From Baylisascaris procyonis (taxonomy: Eukaryota > Nematoda > Chromadorea > Rhabditida > Ascarididae), in NCBI GenBank assembly GCA_037389465.1, contig JAZARR010000095.1, positions 816,001-880,000 of the forward strand: 64,000 bases of DNA, written 5' to 3'. Position 1 is the stretch's first letter, and each line of letters begins with the position of its first letter. The position numbers and the translations under genes were made by a program. Below the pieces are notes generated by a model that saw nothing but the letters and a program-made list of their open reading frames with translations, made no database searches and had not been told where the DNA came from. Of the stretch, positions 26,536 to 39,010 are shown piece after piece.

Positions 26536-28149
26536 TTTACTTTTCGTAAGCGTAACGGCGACAACATTTTATAATTTCAGTGATGGTTCTTGCGTGATTA
26601 TGGCATGTTTTCAGTATTTTTTTTTTGCTTTTATCAATTCAAGATGCTTTTATATTTTTGTATATTTTCAATGAAATTATATTTTATAGATTTACTTATT
26701 TCATTTTCCAATATTTATGTCGTCTTTTAATAATGAAATAATTAAATAAGTGAATTATAATATCTAAAATTTTATAATTTTTCTTTTTCTGAATACTATT
26801 TCAATTTATCTATTTTTTTATTATTTGTAAAAAAGTAAAAAATAATATTTATTATTTCAATTATTGTATTTATTATTGTAATGGATTAGGTGGGAGGAAA
26901 AGTGCGTATATCATACCAACCTAATTGATAAGTTTTCTCCGTTCTCCGCTTCTACTTACAGCTAATCCACTTCAAGAGGGATTCGGATTTGATTAAAGTG
27001 GATTATTTCTTATGACTAAAAATTAACTCATACTTGGAAACGAGAGGAAATTAAACATACTTCTAAAGAGAGCTATTCTTTGTAGAATGGTCATCTCTAT
27101 GTCAACGGAGTCGATAAGGGACCTCTAACTCCCGAGCAACAACAACAACTTCAAGCTTACAATGCAGAAGTCAATAAATGGAGTGCGGCTCTTCGGCAAA
27201 GCATCGAAGATGTAAGCGATTACTGTGGTGCATGATCATTGAGGCATTTTTTAGGTTCGAATGAGAAGCTTGACGATTCGGTTTTCCTGGTCCCCAAGCA
27301 TCGATGAACCTTGCCGATACTGGGATTGTTCTTATTTATTCCGCGAGGTTCTTGATACCTTTAACAGCCTACCTGAGGACGAAAGCCTCAGTTAGGGAAG
27401 TCCATTCATGAAAGAATGGGGGATGGTTCCACGTTCTGTATACATGACATCGACAACGGGAAATGCAGCACTAAAGTCACCACCATCTTATGATTGAAGC
27501 CAGAGTACTGCTCTATGGGATTTACCTTGTGCCCTCCACTAAACCTTCCTTATGACGTTCTCACATATCATCTTCGCAGTTTTTATATCCCACTGATCTT
27601 CGTTGAGGACTGACTTCTCAAAGAAATTTTTTATGAATCGAAAAAATTTGAAATATTCCCAGCCGGAAGGTCCGAGTTCTATTTACATCATTTTTTGAGA
27701 GCAATGCTGGGATTCAATTTTATTAATCCTCTTACGATTTTCCTCCTCCATCTACTAATCCCAATCCCTTCTTCTCCTCTTTATCCCATTTTTTCCTTTC
27801 ATTTGAAAATCTTCATAGAATATAGGTAGGTAAAACTATTGATCGTTTAGGAATTTGTTTTGTTAATACAATACTTTATATTAAATTCTTTTATTTATTT
27901 CTTATTTCTCTAATCAATGATTATAATAGACATTTTCAGAGTTTCCCTTGGAATCCAAAAAATCCAGAAAGTCAAAAGTTTCCATGGAATCCGCATGGAG
28001 AAGGTGCACCACAAGTACCGAACTTCGGTAATAATTGGCCATTTGGACCGAAAAACAATCCGTTCTCATATGGATACAACCCTCTGATTCGAGCTCGTCG
28101 TTCAGCGGTGCCACCATTTCCCGATCCTCCAGCTTTCTGCAACCAATAA
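26536..28149 (+). CDS. Pepsin-inhibitor-3-like secreted protein (5' end unresolved)
   Basis: Two exons are firm: 27086-27211 (42 codons) and 27940-28149, ending with TAA. The first reads NGHLYVNG, then LTPEQQQQLQAYNAEVNKW; the protein ends PPFPDPPAFCNQ. This matches the nematode pepsin-inhibitor-3 repeat (C-x-V-x-N-G-x-LY-x-NG ... L-T ... PPPPPSFC), known from Ascaris PI-3 and the filarial 33-kDa antigens, which inhibit aspartic proteases. The family's paired N-terminal cysteine is missing from exon 27086, but a frame just upstream encodes a hydrophobic run and then DGSCVIM, ending at 26602. Joining it requires a GC-AG intron (donor GCATGT at 26603) and restores C-V-I-M-N-G. The start codon and signal peptide were not found. 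FPWNP occurs twice, and a basic RARR precedes the proline-rich tail. AATAAA is at 28275. Confidence 0.75.
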
Positions 28150-30795
28150 ATATCCGTCGAATCGATACTCTACAAGCCGATCCCGATTATATTCCATCAT
28201 AATCTATGCATTGAAAATTCATAAAAAATATATTAATTGTGACGTAATTATTCAATAATGAGCATCTATTTTTGAATAAATGAAATGCTAAATATTTTAT
28301 TCTAAGACGATATTTGTCAATGATTGGAAAAAAAGGATGAGTAAACGAAGCTAAATATAAAACATCTTAAGGTGTAAATCCATTAAGCTTCTTTAATTAC
28401 TGAATTGATAATCGCAGTTTTTTAGTAATTAGAAGAACTCAACTTATTATAATATGATAGACATTTCATGTTGTTTCGGAATACGATTAGCTTCGATGAA
28501 GTTTCATATGACAGGAAGTGTGACCATCGGAATGGCATCTAGAGACTTCAAATTTCGGCTATTCGATATTTCAAATGTTCTCTTCAGCTAGTAGTTTCCT
28601 TATTTGACGAGACTTACTGAACAAGTTAAAGTTTTTAAAATTTCTCAACTTTTTTTTTCAACTTAAGCATTTTTTCCGCATAAAATTTTAATAACAATTC
28701 AGTGACGTCGGATTTTGCCGACGGATTTTGTAGCCAAGCGCTGAAATGAGCCCATTTGATGGGTCGGAGTCAACAATTGCAAACCTTTGACAAAAAACGG
28801 AAATACCCATTTCCTAACGATTGAGTTATAGTTTCATTGTTCCACCTAATTACGTCAAGTGTCAGGTTCATACTAACCTGAGTTTTCGATAAGATGAGGT
28901 AGCATTCATATGGCTTCAACGAGGCACTTGTCAATATTGTTGCATCTATAAGCTGCAATCGAATACAGTAATCTGTTGGATTATCGTAATCGCATTAGAA
29001 TTCTTTGCAATAGCGTTTGCACTGGATGTCTGATAGGTTAAATGAGTAGGCCACCGTTGTGCATATTCCAATTTTTTGCCAATTTTCTAACTGCCCATCT
29101 AACTGGGTCAATTACATGATTCAATCTAATTCTACCTAAAGCAACATTTGATAACAAAAAAAAAAATGCTTGAGGACCTCATGTACTACTGTAAAATGAA
29201 GATGACGTCATAAGATGATGATGCAAAGTGAAAATGTCGTTTCAAGTTTCATAAAAACCGCTTTTATTTTGAGAAAAACGTCAAGGAATTTAGAAAATTT
29301 TGGCGACCTAGTATTGAAGTGATTGACCTCTGATAAAGTTCGTCATTTAATATGGGGTAAATTGTTATATTTGCCCTCGAAGATGGGAAAGGGTACAATA
29401 TGTTTGATACTTGAGTATAGGCGTCGACCATTATATACTTGAGATGCGCTCAATTACCATTCAATGAAAACATCTTCCAACGGGTACTTATGTATTCTTA
29501 TCTCTCTTGCGTAATTTGACCATCTCTACAACCAAATATATTGGTCAAGCTCTTTTTCTTGTAAGTTGCGGATGAACAAATCGAGAATATTTAATAAGGC
29601 AGATGTAATCTTTAATGAATAAATTGATTTAAAAAAAAAAAATTAAAAATAAATAAACATAAATATTGTTCCCTATTAAAGTAAATATTTTATTAGTGAA
29701 AATGGAAATCGAATTTTAAAAAAAATCACTACAAATTTTTATCTTAATTATCATATTTTTTACTGTGTCTATGAATTTTTCGTCGAATTGTTTTGTAATT
29801 AGTATTAATAGCATTGAAATTCATAAATTATTCCTCATGGCAAACATTTAAACACTAGAAAAATTGACTGAAAAAGTTTATATAATATTTGAGGAGGTAT
29901 TAAACGTGCACAAAAGGTACTTTATGAGCACTTAACAGAAGTGAGTACTCAATGAAAAATATCCACAGTTGGGTATTACCAATGTTAGATATCTACCGTT
30001 CGTGTATACTACTAAGTTCCATCGTCCTTTTAGTTCTCTAACTCTCACATATTTAATTTAAAAAAAACAATTAGCTCTAATTCAATAAATTATTTATTTA
30101 TTTCTGAAAAACATCCATATAAATAAGGAAATCTTTGAATAATCGAGATAGTTCAATGATGGATTAAATAAATAAAAAAATTTGGTTGATTTGTGTAAAT
30201 CAATTGAACAAGCCGATTGAGCTTATTGCAATATGAGTGTCATTTGAAGGATTACATGCAATAAATTCGTAGGCAATTAGGCTTCGATTATATAACGAAC
30301 ATCGTGCACTTAATCCATCGTAAACGCTTAGCTCTGTAAATATACTTAATAACGTTATAGCCGATTAACCAATACTAATGATGACCTTAATGAATTTACT
30401 CAGCTTGCATCTATCGATGATGTTATATGATCCATTAACGATCAACATAAAATGTTTTATAGATACGTCATGATCAATCTTTGTTATTGAATTATGAGTA
30501 ATGAATTGTTAATAGTATCGAAGAATTCAACGAGTATGAATAGAGAAAATATATTTATAGAATTGTAAAGATACAATTATTGATTTAATTAATATTTTAT
30601 TTGACATTCATCATTAGACTTTTAAAGATTCAATTCAGGCCTTAGATTTTCAAGAGGAATCAAATATTGTAGTTGCAGATTTTAGCTGAAAAGGGACAAG
30701 AAATGCTTTTGAATGTTTGAATATTTCAGTAATTACAACCTTTCACCTATTGATCTAGATATGTTTAGCTATCTATTACGGTAACGCCATATCGA
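28150..30795. other. Intergenic region
   Basis: About 2.6 kb of AT-rich DNA between the pepsin-inhibitor-like gene and the bHLH gene. No coding exon, RNA gene or repeat could be supported. Confidence 0.6.
28275..28280 (+). terminator. AATAAA polyadenylation signal
   Basis: Canonical hexamer 126 nt after the stop of the pepsin-inhibitor-like gene. Confidence 0.65.
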
Positions 30796-30915
30796 AGTGA
30801 CCAGTGGGAAACGGTAAGAGTGCCAAATGGGCGGAGTATACAAACAACAAACGACGCAACGAGCGAGAATTATTAATCATCAAGGCATACAAGCATCCCT
30901 CAAGTACTGGTCACT
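30796..30915 (+). promoter_or_regulatory. Candidate promoter of the bHLH gene
   Basis: A locally GC-richer block just upstream of the bHLH gene holds CCAAAT, a GC-box GGGCGG and TATAC in close order near 30824-30840. It is bracketed by inverted arms AAGTGACCAGT (30796) and ACTGGTCACT (about 30906). Role inferred from position and motifs only. Confidence 0.4.
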
Positions 30916-30951
30916 CGGGTATCTTTCTTCGCGCGTCCAAATTTCTTTCCT

Positions 30952-32051
30952 TTGCCATCTAAACTTAATGTGTCTATGAAAGAGTCTTTGAAAATTCTAC
31001 GAAAGAGTCGATCCGTAAGCGGAGCTTATAACCGGAGCTATACCGTAACCTATAAACAGAGTATTAAGATCACTGACTTATCACATTTCGATCGTATAAT
31101 CGAAGGACTAACTGTTCTTGTTTGTGTGATGCAACTCAATTTTCAGACGAAATCAATGCCATCAGATAATGATGGATTTTCATTCAAACATATGTATGTT
31201 GGTCATATTCTCGATAATGGATACTGTAGTATATCAACGGGAGATACGCATATGACAATAAGACGGCGTAAAGAAAAAAGTGATGAGGTGATGAATCGAC
31301 AACGTAAAGCTGCTAATGAACGTGAAAGGAAACGAATGTCCAGGTAAGATTATTTGGAATTAGAATAATGTAGACAACAACCTAGTGGGTAGCTTTTTTT
31401 CCCCGGGAAATCCCCAATTATTCAGAATAACTTAAAAATCATGTGCATTTGAGGCACTCACAATCTTCTTTGCTGATGAGGACGGGCTTTTAAATATTTC
31501 GACGCCCTAATTTGATAGCCAAATTCTTCTTAAGGATCGATCAAAACAGTATGTATTACTCAATCCCACATTCCGACAACCATATCTCTGTGGTTGTTGT
31601 TAGACGATTCGGCCATAAATTCTGGAGCTTATTAATGCAGTCAAGAATCTGACACGATTATGAATGAAAGACTCAATAGTGAACAATTATTGACAGACAA
31701 ATATAATTTATAATAGTAAAATATTTCGAGCCACCTCTTGAATAGAAAAAAAAAAAGCTCGAGCTATTGGTAATATCCTCAGAAAATATGTAAATTTTTT
31801 GATATTTCAGCATAAATAAAGGATTTGATAAATTACGTTTACGATTACCATCAACAATGCGATACGAGAAAAAACTTAGTAAAATGGATACACTTAAGCA
31901 AGCAATCGAATATATTCAACGACTTTCGAAAATATTGGAACAACACGACGGAGCAGATGAAAGAGATGACCAAACAATTGAACAACAATCATCGACACTA
32001 ATTATTTCTTCATCCAATGGAAAGTCTTTTTTGCAATATTTTTCGATCTAA
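30952..32051 (+). CDS. Class A basic helix-loop-helix transcription factor
   Basis: Exons 30952-31343 and 31811-32051 join in phase within the domain. The basic region (NRQRKAANERERKRM), helix 1 (SSINKGFDKLRLRLP), a short loop with YEKKLSKMDTL, and helix 2 (KQAIEYIQRLSKIL) make a complete DNA-binding and dimerisation domain. ERERKRM and KLSKMDTL resemble the achaete-scute and PTF1A/FER groups, which act in neuronal or mesodermal fate as dimers with a Daughterless-type partner; the subgroup cannot be settled by eye. Two starts are possible. ATG 30952 gives 210 residues. ATG 31156, 9 nt after a TTTTCAG acceptor-like signal, gives 142 and would suit trans-splicing. A stop follows a serine-rich tail at 32049-32051, but a further coding-like exon at 32687-32820 may belong to another isoform. 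Confidence 0.88.
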
Positions 32052-32686
32052 GTTGGTCAATATTCTAGATTCACATTCAATTGGATACTTTATATTGGTT
32101 GAAATTTACATATTAGTATAAAATATTTACCGCAATATGAAAATGCATTTGTTGTATAAGATTCATTAGGTTACTTTATGCTACTTGAAATTTGCATATT
32201 AGCATAAAATCCATAAAATTTTATTTGTTGAATAAATTAAATTCCCGTCGTTGTATGATCTATACGACTAGTTGTTGCTCTAAAAGGGATCAACACTAAA
32301 AGATAAAGTCAGTAAAACCCTAGACTCTTTTTTCTCCACTTTTTTTTGCATATTTAGTCTTTTGGAGCCTTAAAAATTGAAATGCAAATAAAATAAATTC
32401 AATAAATACTTCCTTTTTTTATTTTTATCAATCCTTTTATGGAATGAATTAGTGAGTTTTTCTTATTTAAGTCAAAATCAAAAACAACTAGAAATTGATC
32501 TCGAATCATTCGCTTATCAAAATACATTTTAAAAAAATTTATTTTTATCTACATAATATTTATTCATTCAGGCTATTACTAAACATTTCGATCTATTTTT
32601 TTCAAGCCTTTATAGTTACATTTCTAGTTATATAAACAATTTTCTCGTCAATGTTTGTAAATATAAGTGAATATGCGCGTTTTTAG

Positions 32687-32820
32687 ATCCATATGAGCGT
32701 AACGCGAGAATGTTAGCTCTATCGTGGTCGAAAGCATCTGATAGATATGGCAGTACGATTCGTGATGAAAGAGGTGTAGCATATGCACAATGCGCTAAAA
32801 TTTGGACACCTGGAATTTAA
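32687..32820 (+). CDS. Candidate terminal exon downstream of the bHLH gene
   Basis: After a TTTTTAG acceptor, a frame of 44 codons runs to TAA, with a content unlike random AT-rich DNA (MLALSWSKASDRYGSTIRDE, then CAKIWTPGI). It needs a preceding exon ending with one extra base. The only good donor in bHLH exon 2 (GTCTTT after 32021) has the wrong phase, so either a small exon is missing or this belongs to another transcript. Confidence 0.4.
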
Positions 32821-33079
32821 ATATTTTTATTGAACAATTCAATTCTAAATAAAAAATATGTCGTATAACGTTGTAAGTGCAATAAATAATTGATAACAAT
32901 TGGTGTTGATAATGAAAAGTGAATTCAATGATTTGCTTCTTGAATAACATCGAAAACTATGCTCTCGATTCTTCAAATCTCTACTTATCGGCAAGTGAAG
33001 ATTCTTAAATTTATGAGAGGCATCATTACCTCACGTTCATGTTCATGAACCACGTCGACGAAGTCTGACTACTATCTGA

Positions 33080-33238
33080 ATGACAATCCTCAAGTTTCAT
33101 CACTGTGGGACGAATATTTTATTAGCTGGTAATTATGAGAGGAGAGATGAAGCTCGAGTTCGAGATGATGTGCAAGAAGGTGTTAGAGTTTACAGTTCAT
33201 TCGAAGAAAAGAAAGTTCGAGCTAAACCTCCAACTTAA
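33080..33238 (+). CDS. Small open reading frame or exon of unknown function
   Basis: A 52-codon frame (ATG 33080, TAA 33236-33238) rich in charged residues (NYERRDEARVRDDVQEGVRV, then a short lysine-rich end). In the same frame just upstream, 19 further codons (ASLPHVHVHEPRRRSLTTI) are cut off by a single TGA. The composition is more protein-like than that of its surroundings. It may be the last exon of an unresolved transcript, or a decayed gene. No family recognised. Confidence 0.3.
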   Translation: MTILKFHHCGTNILLAGNYERRDEARVRDDVQEGVRVYSSFEEKKVRAKPPT

Positions 33239-34051
33239 CAACACACAATTTACCGATCGTTAAAAGCAAAAGTCAAGTGAATCTTAAAATAAATACTGAA
33301 AAAAAAATCGAGTCAACTTCTAGAAAGAATAAAAAAAAAATCTGCACGATTCTCAACGTTGAGGCTTAATATTTTTAATGCTATTAGATTATTTGTGAAG
33401 AAAAATTTCCCTCAGAAAATCCGTTAAGATGACTGAATCATAAAGAAATATTCGATTCTACTTCCCGAACTTAAGTCGCACTTAAGCGTTTGTCAACATA
33501 CGACCTCAGGTTGTGCTTAACGAATTGTTAGCGCTTATTTGGTTTTCATTGATGTTAGTTGTGTGTTTGTGTGTGTGTTTAATGGAATTAAAAAAAAAAC
33601 AAACAGCAATCGAATAACTCCTTTCACTAGTTCATTGAAGAAGAAGAAAAAAAAACAACTTCTTTTTCCCTCTCTCCAATAAGACGATAATAGAATTTCA
33701 TTGTAAATCCATTTGATAGAAAATTTTGAAAAAAAAAAGTAATTTCTGGTCGATGTTTTCTAAAAATTTTCCTTTTATCAACAGTGAATCAGCATTGCAA
33801 TTTCTTATATTTATTTTGTGTTGAGTTCTACGAGAATTGTTTGCACTCTTCAGAGTTGAGATTCACTCCTCTCGTTTCCTCGTGGAAAAAAAATTCTATA
33901 AATACGCTAAACATAAGGTGGTAAATTCTATATAAATGATTAAAAAACTTTTCGTGAAAATAAATCGAATATTTATTAATCGTCAAATCTCAAATCGTAT
34001 TCCCCTTTTTTCTTTCCATAGAATAATCGGCCATTGGTCAATTATTCAATA
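33239..34051. other. Intergenic region before the Ly6-like genes
   Basis: About 0.8 kb of A/T-run-rich DNA. A CTTTCCATAG acceptor-like signal ends at 34020, 31 nt before the next start codon; nothing else was recognised. Confidence 0.5.
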
Positions 34052-37000
34052 ATGTTGGTGCAGAATATTTTTCGAGCAGTTTTTACCATCATTATAACCA
34101 TATTGAACGGTATATTTTATTTACATATATATTTTTAAATAATCTATTGCAAATTTAATCTTCATTATTTAATTGCTTTTGAATTTTAATGAATGAAAGT
34201 GATAGGTGAGATGCTAGATCGATGTATATTATACAGGTGAAATTTTTTTTAGTAGACAGACATACAGACATACACAGACACTAAGAGTTAATAACAAGAA
34301 GCTCCAAAAGTTCACAAAAGTTCGCAATATCTCGCAAAGTTCGCAATAATCTGACCAATCAGCACAACTAATCTCACGTTTCTGCAGTGTTTTCCTAATC
34401 TCTATTCCACAGGTAAAACGCATTTTGGTATTTTATTCAGTTTATTGTGTTTTATTGTTAACAACAATTTTATATAATAATCACCCGGTGTTTTTATTGT
34501 TTGCTTTTACGGTGATTCACTAGCATCAGAGACCGATCATGGTAGTTTATTACCTACCTTAATTGGCAGGTAACTTCTACCTTAATAGGTAGGTAAATTC
34601 TATGATATATAACGCGTTCTGGTCGTTTTTTTTTTCAGCTTCAGAGGTTGCTAAAATATTGAAATATTAGATAAGTTTAAGTAAATATAACGCAAAAAAA
34701 AGTTTTTGATCAATAAGACTGGTAATGAACTTTACAAGTATGAATATTACTATTTACATTTCACTGTGGGTAAGTTATTTTTGTTAAACCATCGAAAAAA
34801 GAAAAATTATTTTTTATTGAAAATATTTTTTAGACGTTGAATCATTGCAATGTATTTCTTGTCGAGAAGAAAATGGCATATGTGCGGATGGAAATTTTTG
34901 TACGACCGCACAAAATGGCTATTGCGTTTTTCGTAAGTTTTAAACGGTTGTTGAACAATTGTACCTAGTTGTTATCTGGCCATTATTCAATCATGCCTTG
35001 GCCGTTATTCAGCCGTACCTGGCCATTATTCAACCGCTATCTAGTCGTTACTCAAAACCACAACTAATTACTTTTAATGAAAAATTCAAAACACTGCAAT
35101 ATACAGTCTCGTACTCGGAACATCACTTCCATAATAGCTTATTCAGAAAAGTATAAATCCATACAGATATCCACTCATAAACAATTTTCTATAATCCAAT
35201 AAAACAGATATCAATGGATTAACGCTTATAATGGAGAGGATAAGAATGGGATTTAAAGGTCAATTGAGTCCTTATAAATGTAAACAAAAAGGACCGAATT
35301 CACCTTATTTCGCTAAAAAAAAGAAGAAGAAAGCATAGTTTAAATTATTGTTAACTTATATTTAATATTATAATATAGTAACAAAAAATTTAATTTTAGA
35401 GCAACATTTGGATGCATACGGAAATGTGTTGAGCACATTAAAATCATGTCTCATTGAAAATTATATTCATGCTGGTGATATTCGCATCACGCAAATCGGC
35501 AGTTGTATTAATACGTTAGTTGTGAATTGCTTTTTTCGAAATGCTTTATCGTGATTGATCGAGGAGATTTAATTAAACAAAATTATATTATAAAAAAATG
35601 TGCTAAGCAAAAAAAAAATTTTTTTTTTAATTTTATTTATAAAGAGAAAAATAAATGAAAAAAGTGGAAAATTTTGATAGAGTTTCTATGTTGATCATTT
35701 TAATTCCAATTAATTAATATTTTGGGAATAATTTACCCATGGGTATTATTCCCAAATTATAGTTCCCCAATATAATTATATGAAATTATATTCATCATAA
35801 AGGTATAGGCATCGTTTGAAAAAAAAATTTCCAAGTGGAAAAGAATATTTCTAAAGAAGATTAAAGCATTTCGCGGAATAAACCTTTCTTAAGAATTTGA
35901 ACACTTAGGGATGAAGATAGTATATTTCAAAACAAAAATATTGGAAAGAAATGTCAGCTGTCATTGTTTGACCGTTTGACCGATCGATGACCTCTGGCAG
36001 TTGACCATTTCTGTTTGACCAATCGCTGACCTCTAAAGGTTGACCACTTGGAAAACCTCTAACGTTTTAATGGTTCGAACTTCAGTCGACTTAGGTAATT
36101 AGAGTTTCATGGGGGTGGGTGGGGGGGGGGAGGGGGAGAGGGGGGTGAGAGGGGTACTAGCCAAAGCTAATAAATTCGCCCAAGGAAGCCTCTCATTTCG
36201 AGAGGATTCGTTTCGTTTAGGGCATCTTTAATTTAGTGGATGTCATCCCATATAGTATTGGTCGGATGAATCAAACACCTTTACTGAAGTTTAAAAAAAA
36301 AAAATATATATATATATATTTATATTTTAATATATTTTATATTTAATATATATATCTAATATTAAAAATATATATATTTTTAATATTAGAAGAATTCGTC
36401 ATATTCGAGATTAGTAGAGGCCAACGATTAAATAGCCGAACAAATAAACGTTGCCAAAAGGCCGCCATTCATATCAACCATCTCAAAATAGGCTTCAAAT
36501 ATTTTTTTTTTTTTAAAAATATCGATTAGTTCTCTAGCCTTTATCATAGCTATTTATAAACTTTAATAAGTTATGAGCGGATTTATAAAGGTTATAAAGT
36601 TTAGTGACGATCCAGGAAGTGGTACAAGATACCGAACATATTTATGCAATAACGCGGATTCGTGCAATTTTGATTGTGTTGATAACAGTTTATCGTCAAC
36701 ATCAACAATGATGCCTACTTCTTGTAAGTTTATTCATATAAATTTCGATTTTCCTATCATTCAATAATTTGATACTTGCAATATTTGTTAATATTTTTAT
36801 AATTGTTTATTTGGAAAGTTTTTTTTGTTTTGGTATTTTCGAAATTCTTTGGAAAATATTTTGAAAATTATTTTTGTAAGGTAAAAATATAAAAAATTTT
36901 TTTTTCTTATGTGCATCGAAAAAAAAGTTTTTTTTAGTGCTAAGCTTTTCGTTTAATAATTTTTGCTGGGCTCAAATAACGTTGAAGACATTAAAAAGTA

Positions 37001-37143
37001 TTTTTATTGGTAATTTGGACGATAGCGCTAATATTTGTTGTTATTCGTTTCCTTCGAAGCCTTACTCAAGTTATACTTATAAAATTTCAACGATAAAATA
37101 TCTCATAGTAATATTCACAATGATCCTTCTAGATCAAAAATAA
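34052..37143 (+). CDS. Ly6/uPAR-like cysteine-rich protein, copy A
   Basis: Exons 34052-34109, 34834-34932, 35400-35514, 36605-36723 and 36938-37143 keep phase throughout. Exon 1 encodes a signal-peptide-like start (MLVQNIFRAVFTIIITIL). Exons 2-4 encode a three-finger-like pattern: LQCISC, then C...C...NGYCVF, SCLIEN, IGSC, and the closing LCNNADSC. Such Ly6/uPAR domains are usually secreted or GPI-anchored and bind receptors or channels; no specific partner can be inferred. The last exon ends in a hydrophobic run (IKYLIVIFTMILL) and three polar residues, a weak anchor. Exon 4 ends in a phase that also fits the first exon of copy B, so this terminal exon may be alternative. An in-frame exon at 35208-35338 with a lysine-rich end was considered and not used. 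Confidence 0.68.
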
Positions 37144-37570
37144 TGCCACTGCTCTTATGTATTTTAATTTGATCTTCTTCAAAATTAAATGTTAAAAACG
37201 GGGGCTGATGATTAAAAGATCGCAAAGTCGGATTTATTTGTGAAAAATATTTTTATTCGCTGTCAAATTATATTTATTTTTTTATTAAAAAATTAGTGAA
37301 TTTTATGTTGTTATAATATATGTGTATTTCAAAAATTTTTCAGAAAAAATAACTGACTGGAAACGTCGAAGATTTTTGAATAATTAAATACTGTGCATAT
37401 TTTATATTTCGATAAATTATTCGAAAATATTTTTTATCTTCTTAGAAAACTATAAAATAGGTTTGAAATTTTTTTTTTTAAATTGTAAACTTTCGAAAAA
37501 AATTGAATTTTGTACTTTTATTTCTTTTATTCCAACCACTATAATCAAAAAAATTCATTTTTTTTTCCAG

Positions 37571-39010
37571 CCACACGCGCTTTAATTTGCTATAGTTGTG
37601 ATCAAGAAGCAGAGAATTGCTTCAATGGAAGTTGTAATGCACTTCCAAATGGTTATTGTCTATTTCGTAAGTGCTTTATGAATTAATTAATTATATTTAT
37701 TTTTAGAAAGTGAAGAAAATGAATTATATTTTCTTATTTGTTTAATTTTATTTAATTTTTATTAGACCAGTGCTAAATAAGTTAGTCAAAATCATCAAAT
37801 TAGCCTAATTTTTCGAAATTTCGTTGACGGCTCAACGAAATTTGGAATTCCTCTCCTCAAATTTGACCTCTGACCTCAAATGACCTTAAAAATTTGCAAC
37901 CTCAGAATTTCTAATCTCATAAAACGTACGTCAAAAATTGTTCTTTAGAATGATCGATTTCTTTATTTCCTTATATCGTTACAAAATTACTACTTGTCCA
38001 AAACGCTTTTTTATAATCAATTTAAAAATAAAATATTTTCGAGAAATCTATCAGATGGTCTTTCATCGGCGATATCTAATCAACGCACATGTTTTTTGAT
38101 GCTCTTATATCCACCTATATCCACCCGATTCGTTGATCACTAAAACAAACACTCGTCGTGTTAACACCACATGTGTGTTACACTCATATCTAAATCAACA
38201 AGGTGGATATTCACATCGCTGAGAATGACTCAAATATTTACTTAAGACTTGTGACAATAATTCCATCGAGGATCGAGATTTTTAGAGAGACAGAAGCTTA
38301 ATTTTGGGGACGGTGTTCGATATCGTTCAATAAAACGATGTTTATCAACACCTGATGCACTTTCGCCCAGTGGAAGTATGATCACCACAACAAATCAGTG
38401 CATTCAAAGGTATACAATTGTATTTTTCTATAATCTTTATACTATCATATACATATATTTCTAAACCGTATATATAAAATTTGATGCGTGAAAATATATA
38501 CTTTAATTCATGAAGTTTTCCCTTCATTAATCGGTCTCATTGGATGAACTTCCCACATCAAGTAACTTTTAGTTTATTCCAATTACGTCGAAAGAAACCA
38601 TCGGCACTTAAAATCGCCTCAAATTTTGAATGGACTTAACGATAGATGACGTCATATTCCTGACCTACCGGTTTCATATTTCCGTACTAATCGTACCGGA
38701 CCGTAAGCCTTTTCCTGATCCGCATTCATTAAATATGTAGTTGGACTTTAACATAGAATTTCATAGTTTTTGATATAAATATATGCATATTTTAAGCGTT
38801 GATACAAACGGCGATCAATATTTTACTTTACTATGCAATACAAGTAATCTATGTAATAACGATTGTATCGTATCGACGAGTACACCTTCCAATACCATAT
38901 CGACAACGACGACAAAGGCAACTACTCGTCAAACTCCTATCATTGCGATGGCATATCTGCTCAGCTTAGTCAGTATCGCCTATAGAATCTTTTTTATATT
39001 TCTATTGTAA
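37571..39010 (+). CDS. Ly6/uPAR-like cysteine-rich domain, copy B with GPI-anchor-like tail
   Basis: Exons 37571-37666, 38286-38409 and 38797-39010 have the same phases as the matching exons of copy A. The protein reads LICYSC, ENCFNGSCNALPNGYCLF, RCLSTPD, NQCIQS and the closing LLCNTSNLCNNDC, then a Ser/Thr-rich linker (TISTTTTKATTRQ) and a hydrophobic C-terminus (AYLLSLVSIAYRIFFIFLL) typical of a GPI-attachment signal. No signal-peptide exon was found between 37144 and 37570, and the first exon needs one preceding base, exactly what exon 4 of copy A provides. It may therefore be the second half of one two-domain protein rather than a separate gene. AATAAA is at 39028. Confidence 0.72.

Noticed and set aside
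35208..35338. Possible extra exon of Ly6-like copy A (starts INGLTLIMERIRM, ends in lysines)
   Set aside because: It fits the phase but ends in a stop and lacks the expected cysteines; the exon at 35400 gives the cysteine pattern shared with copy B.
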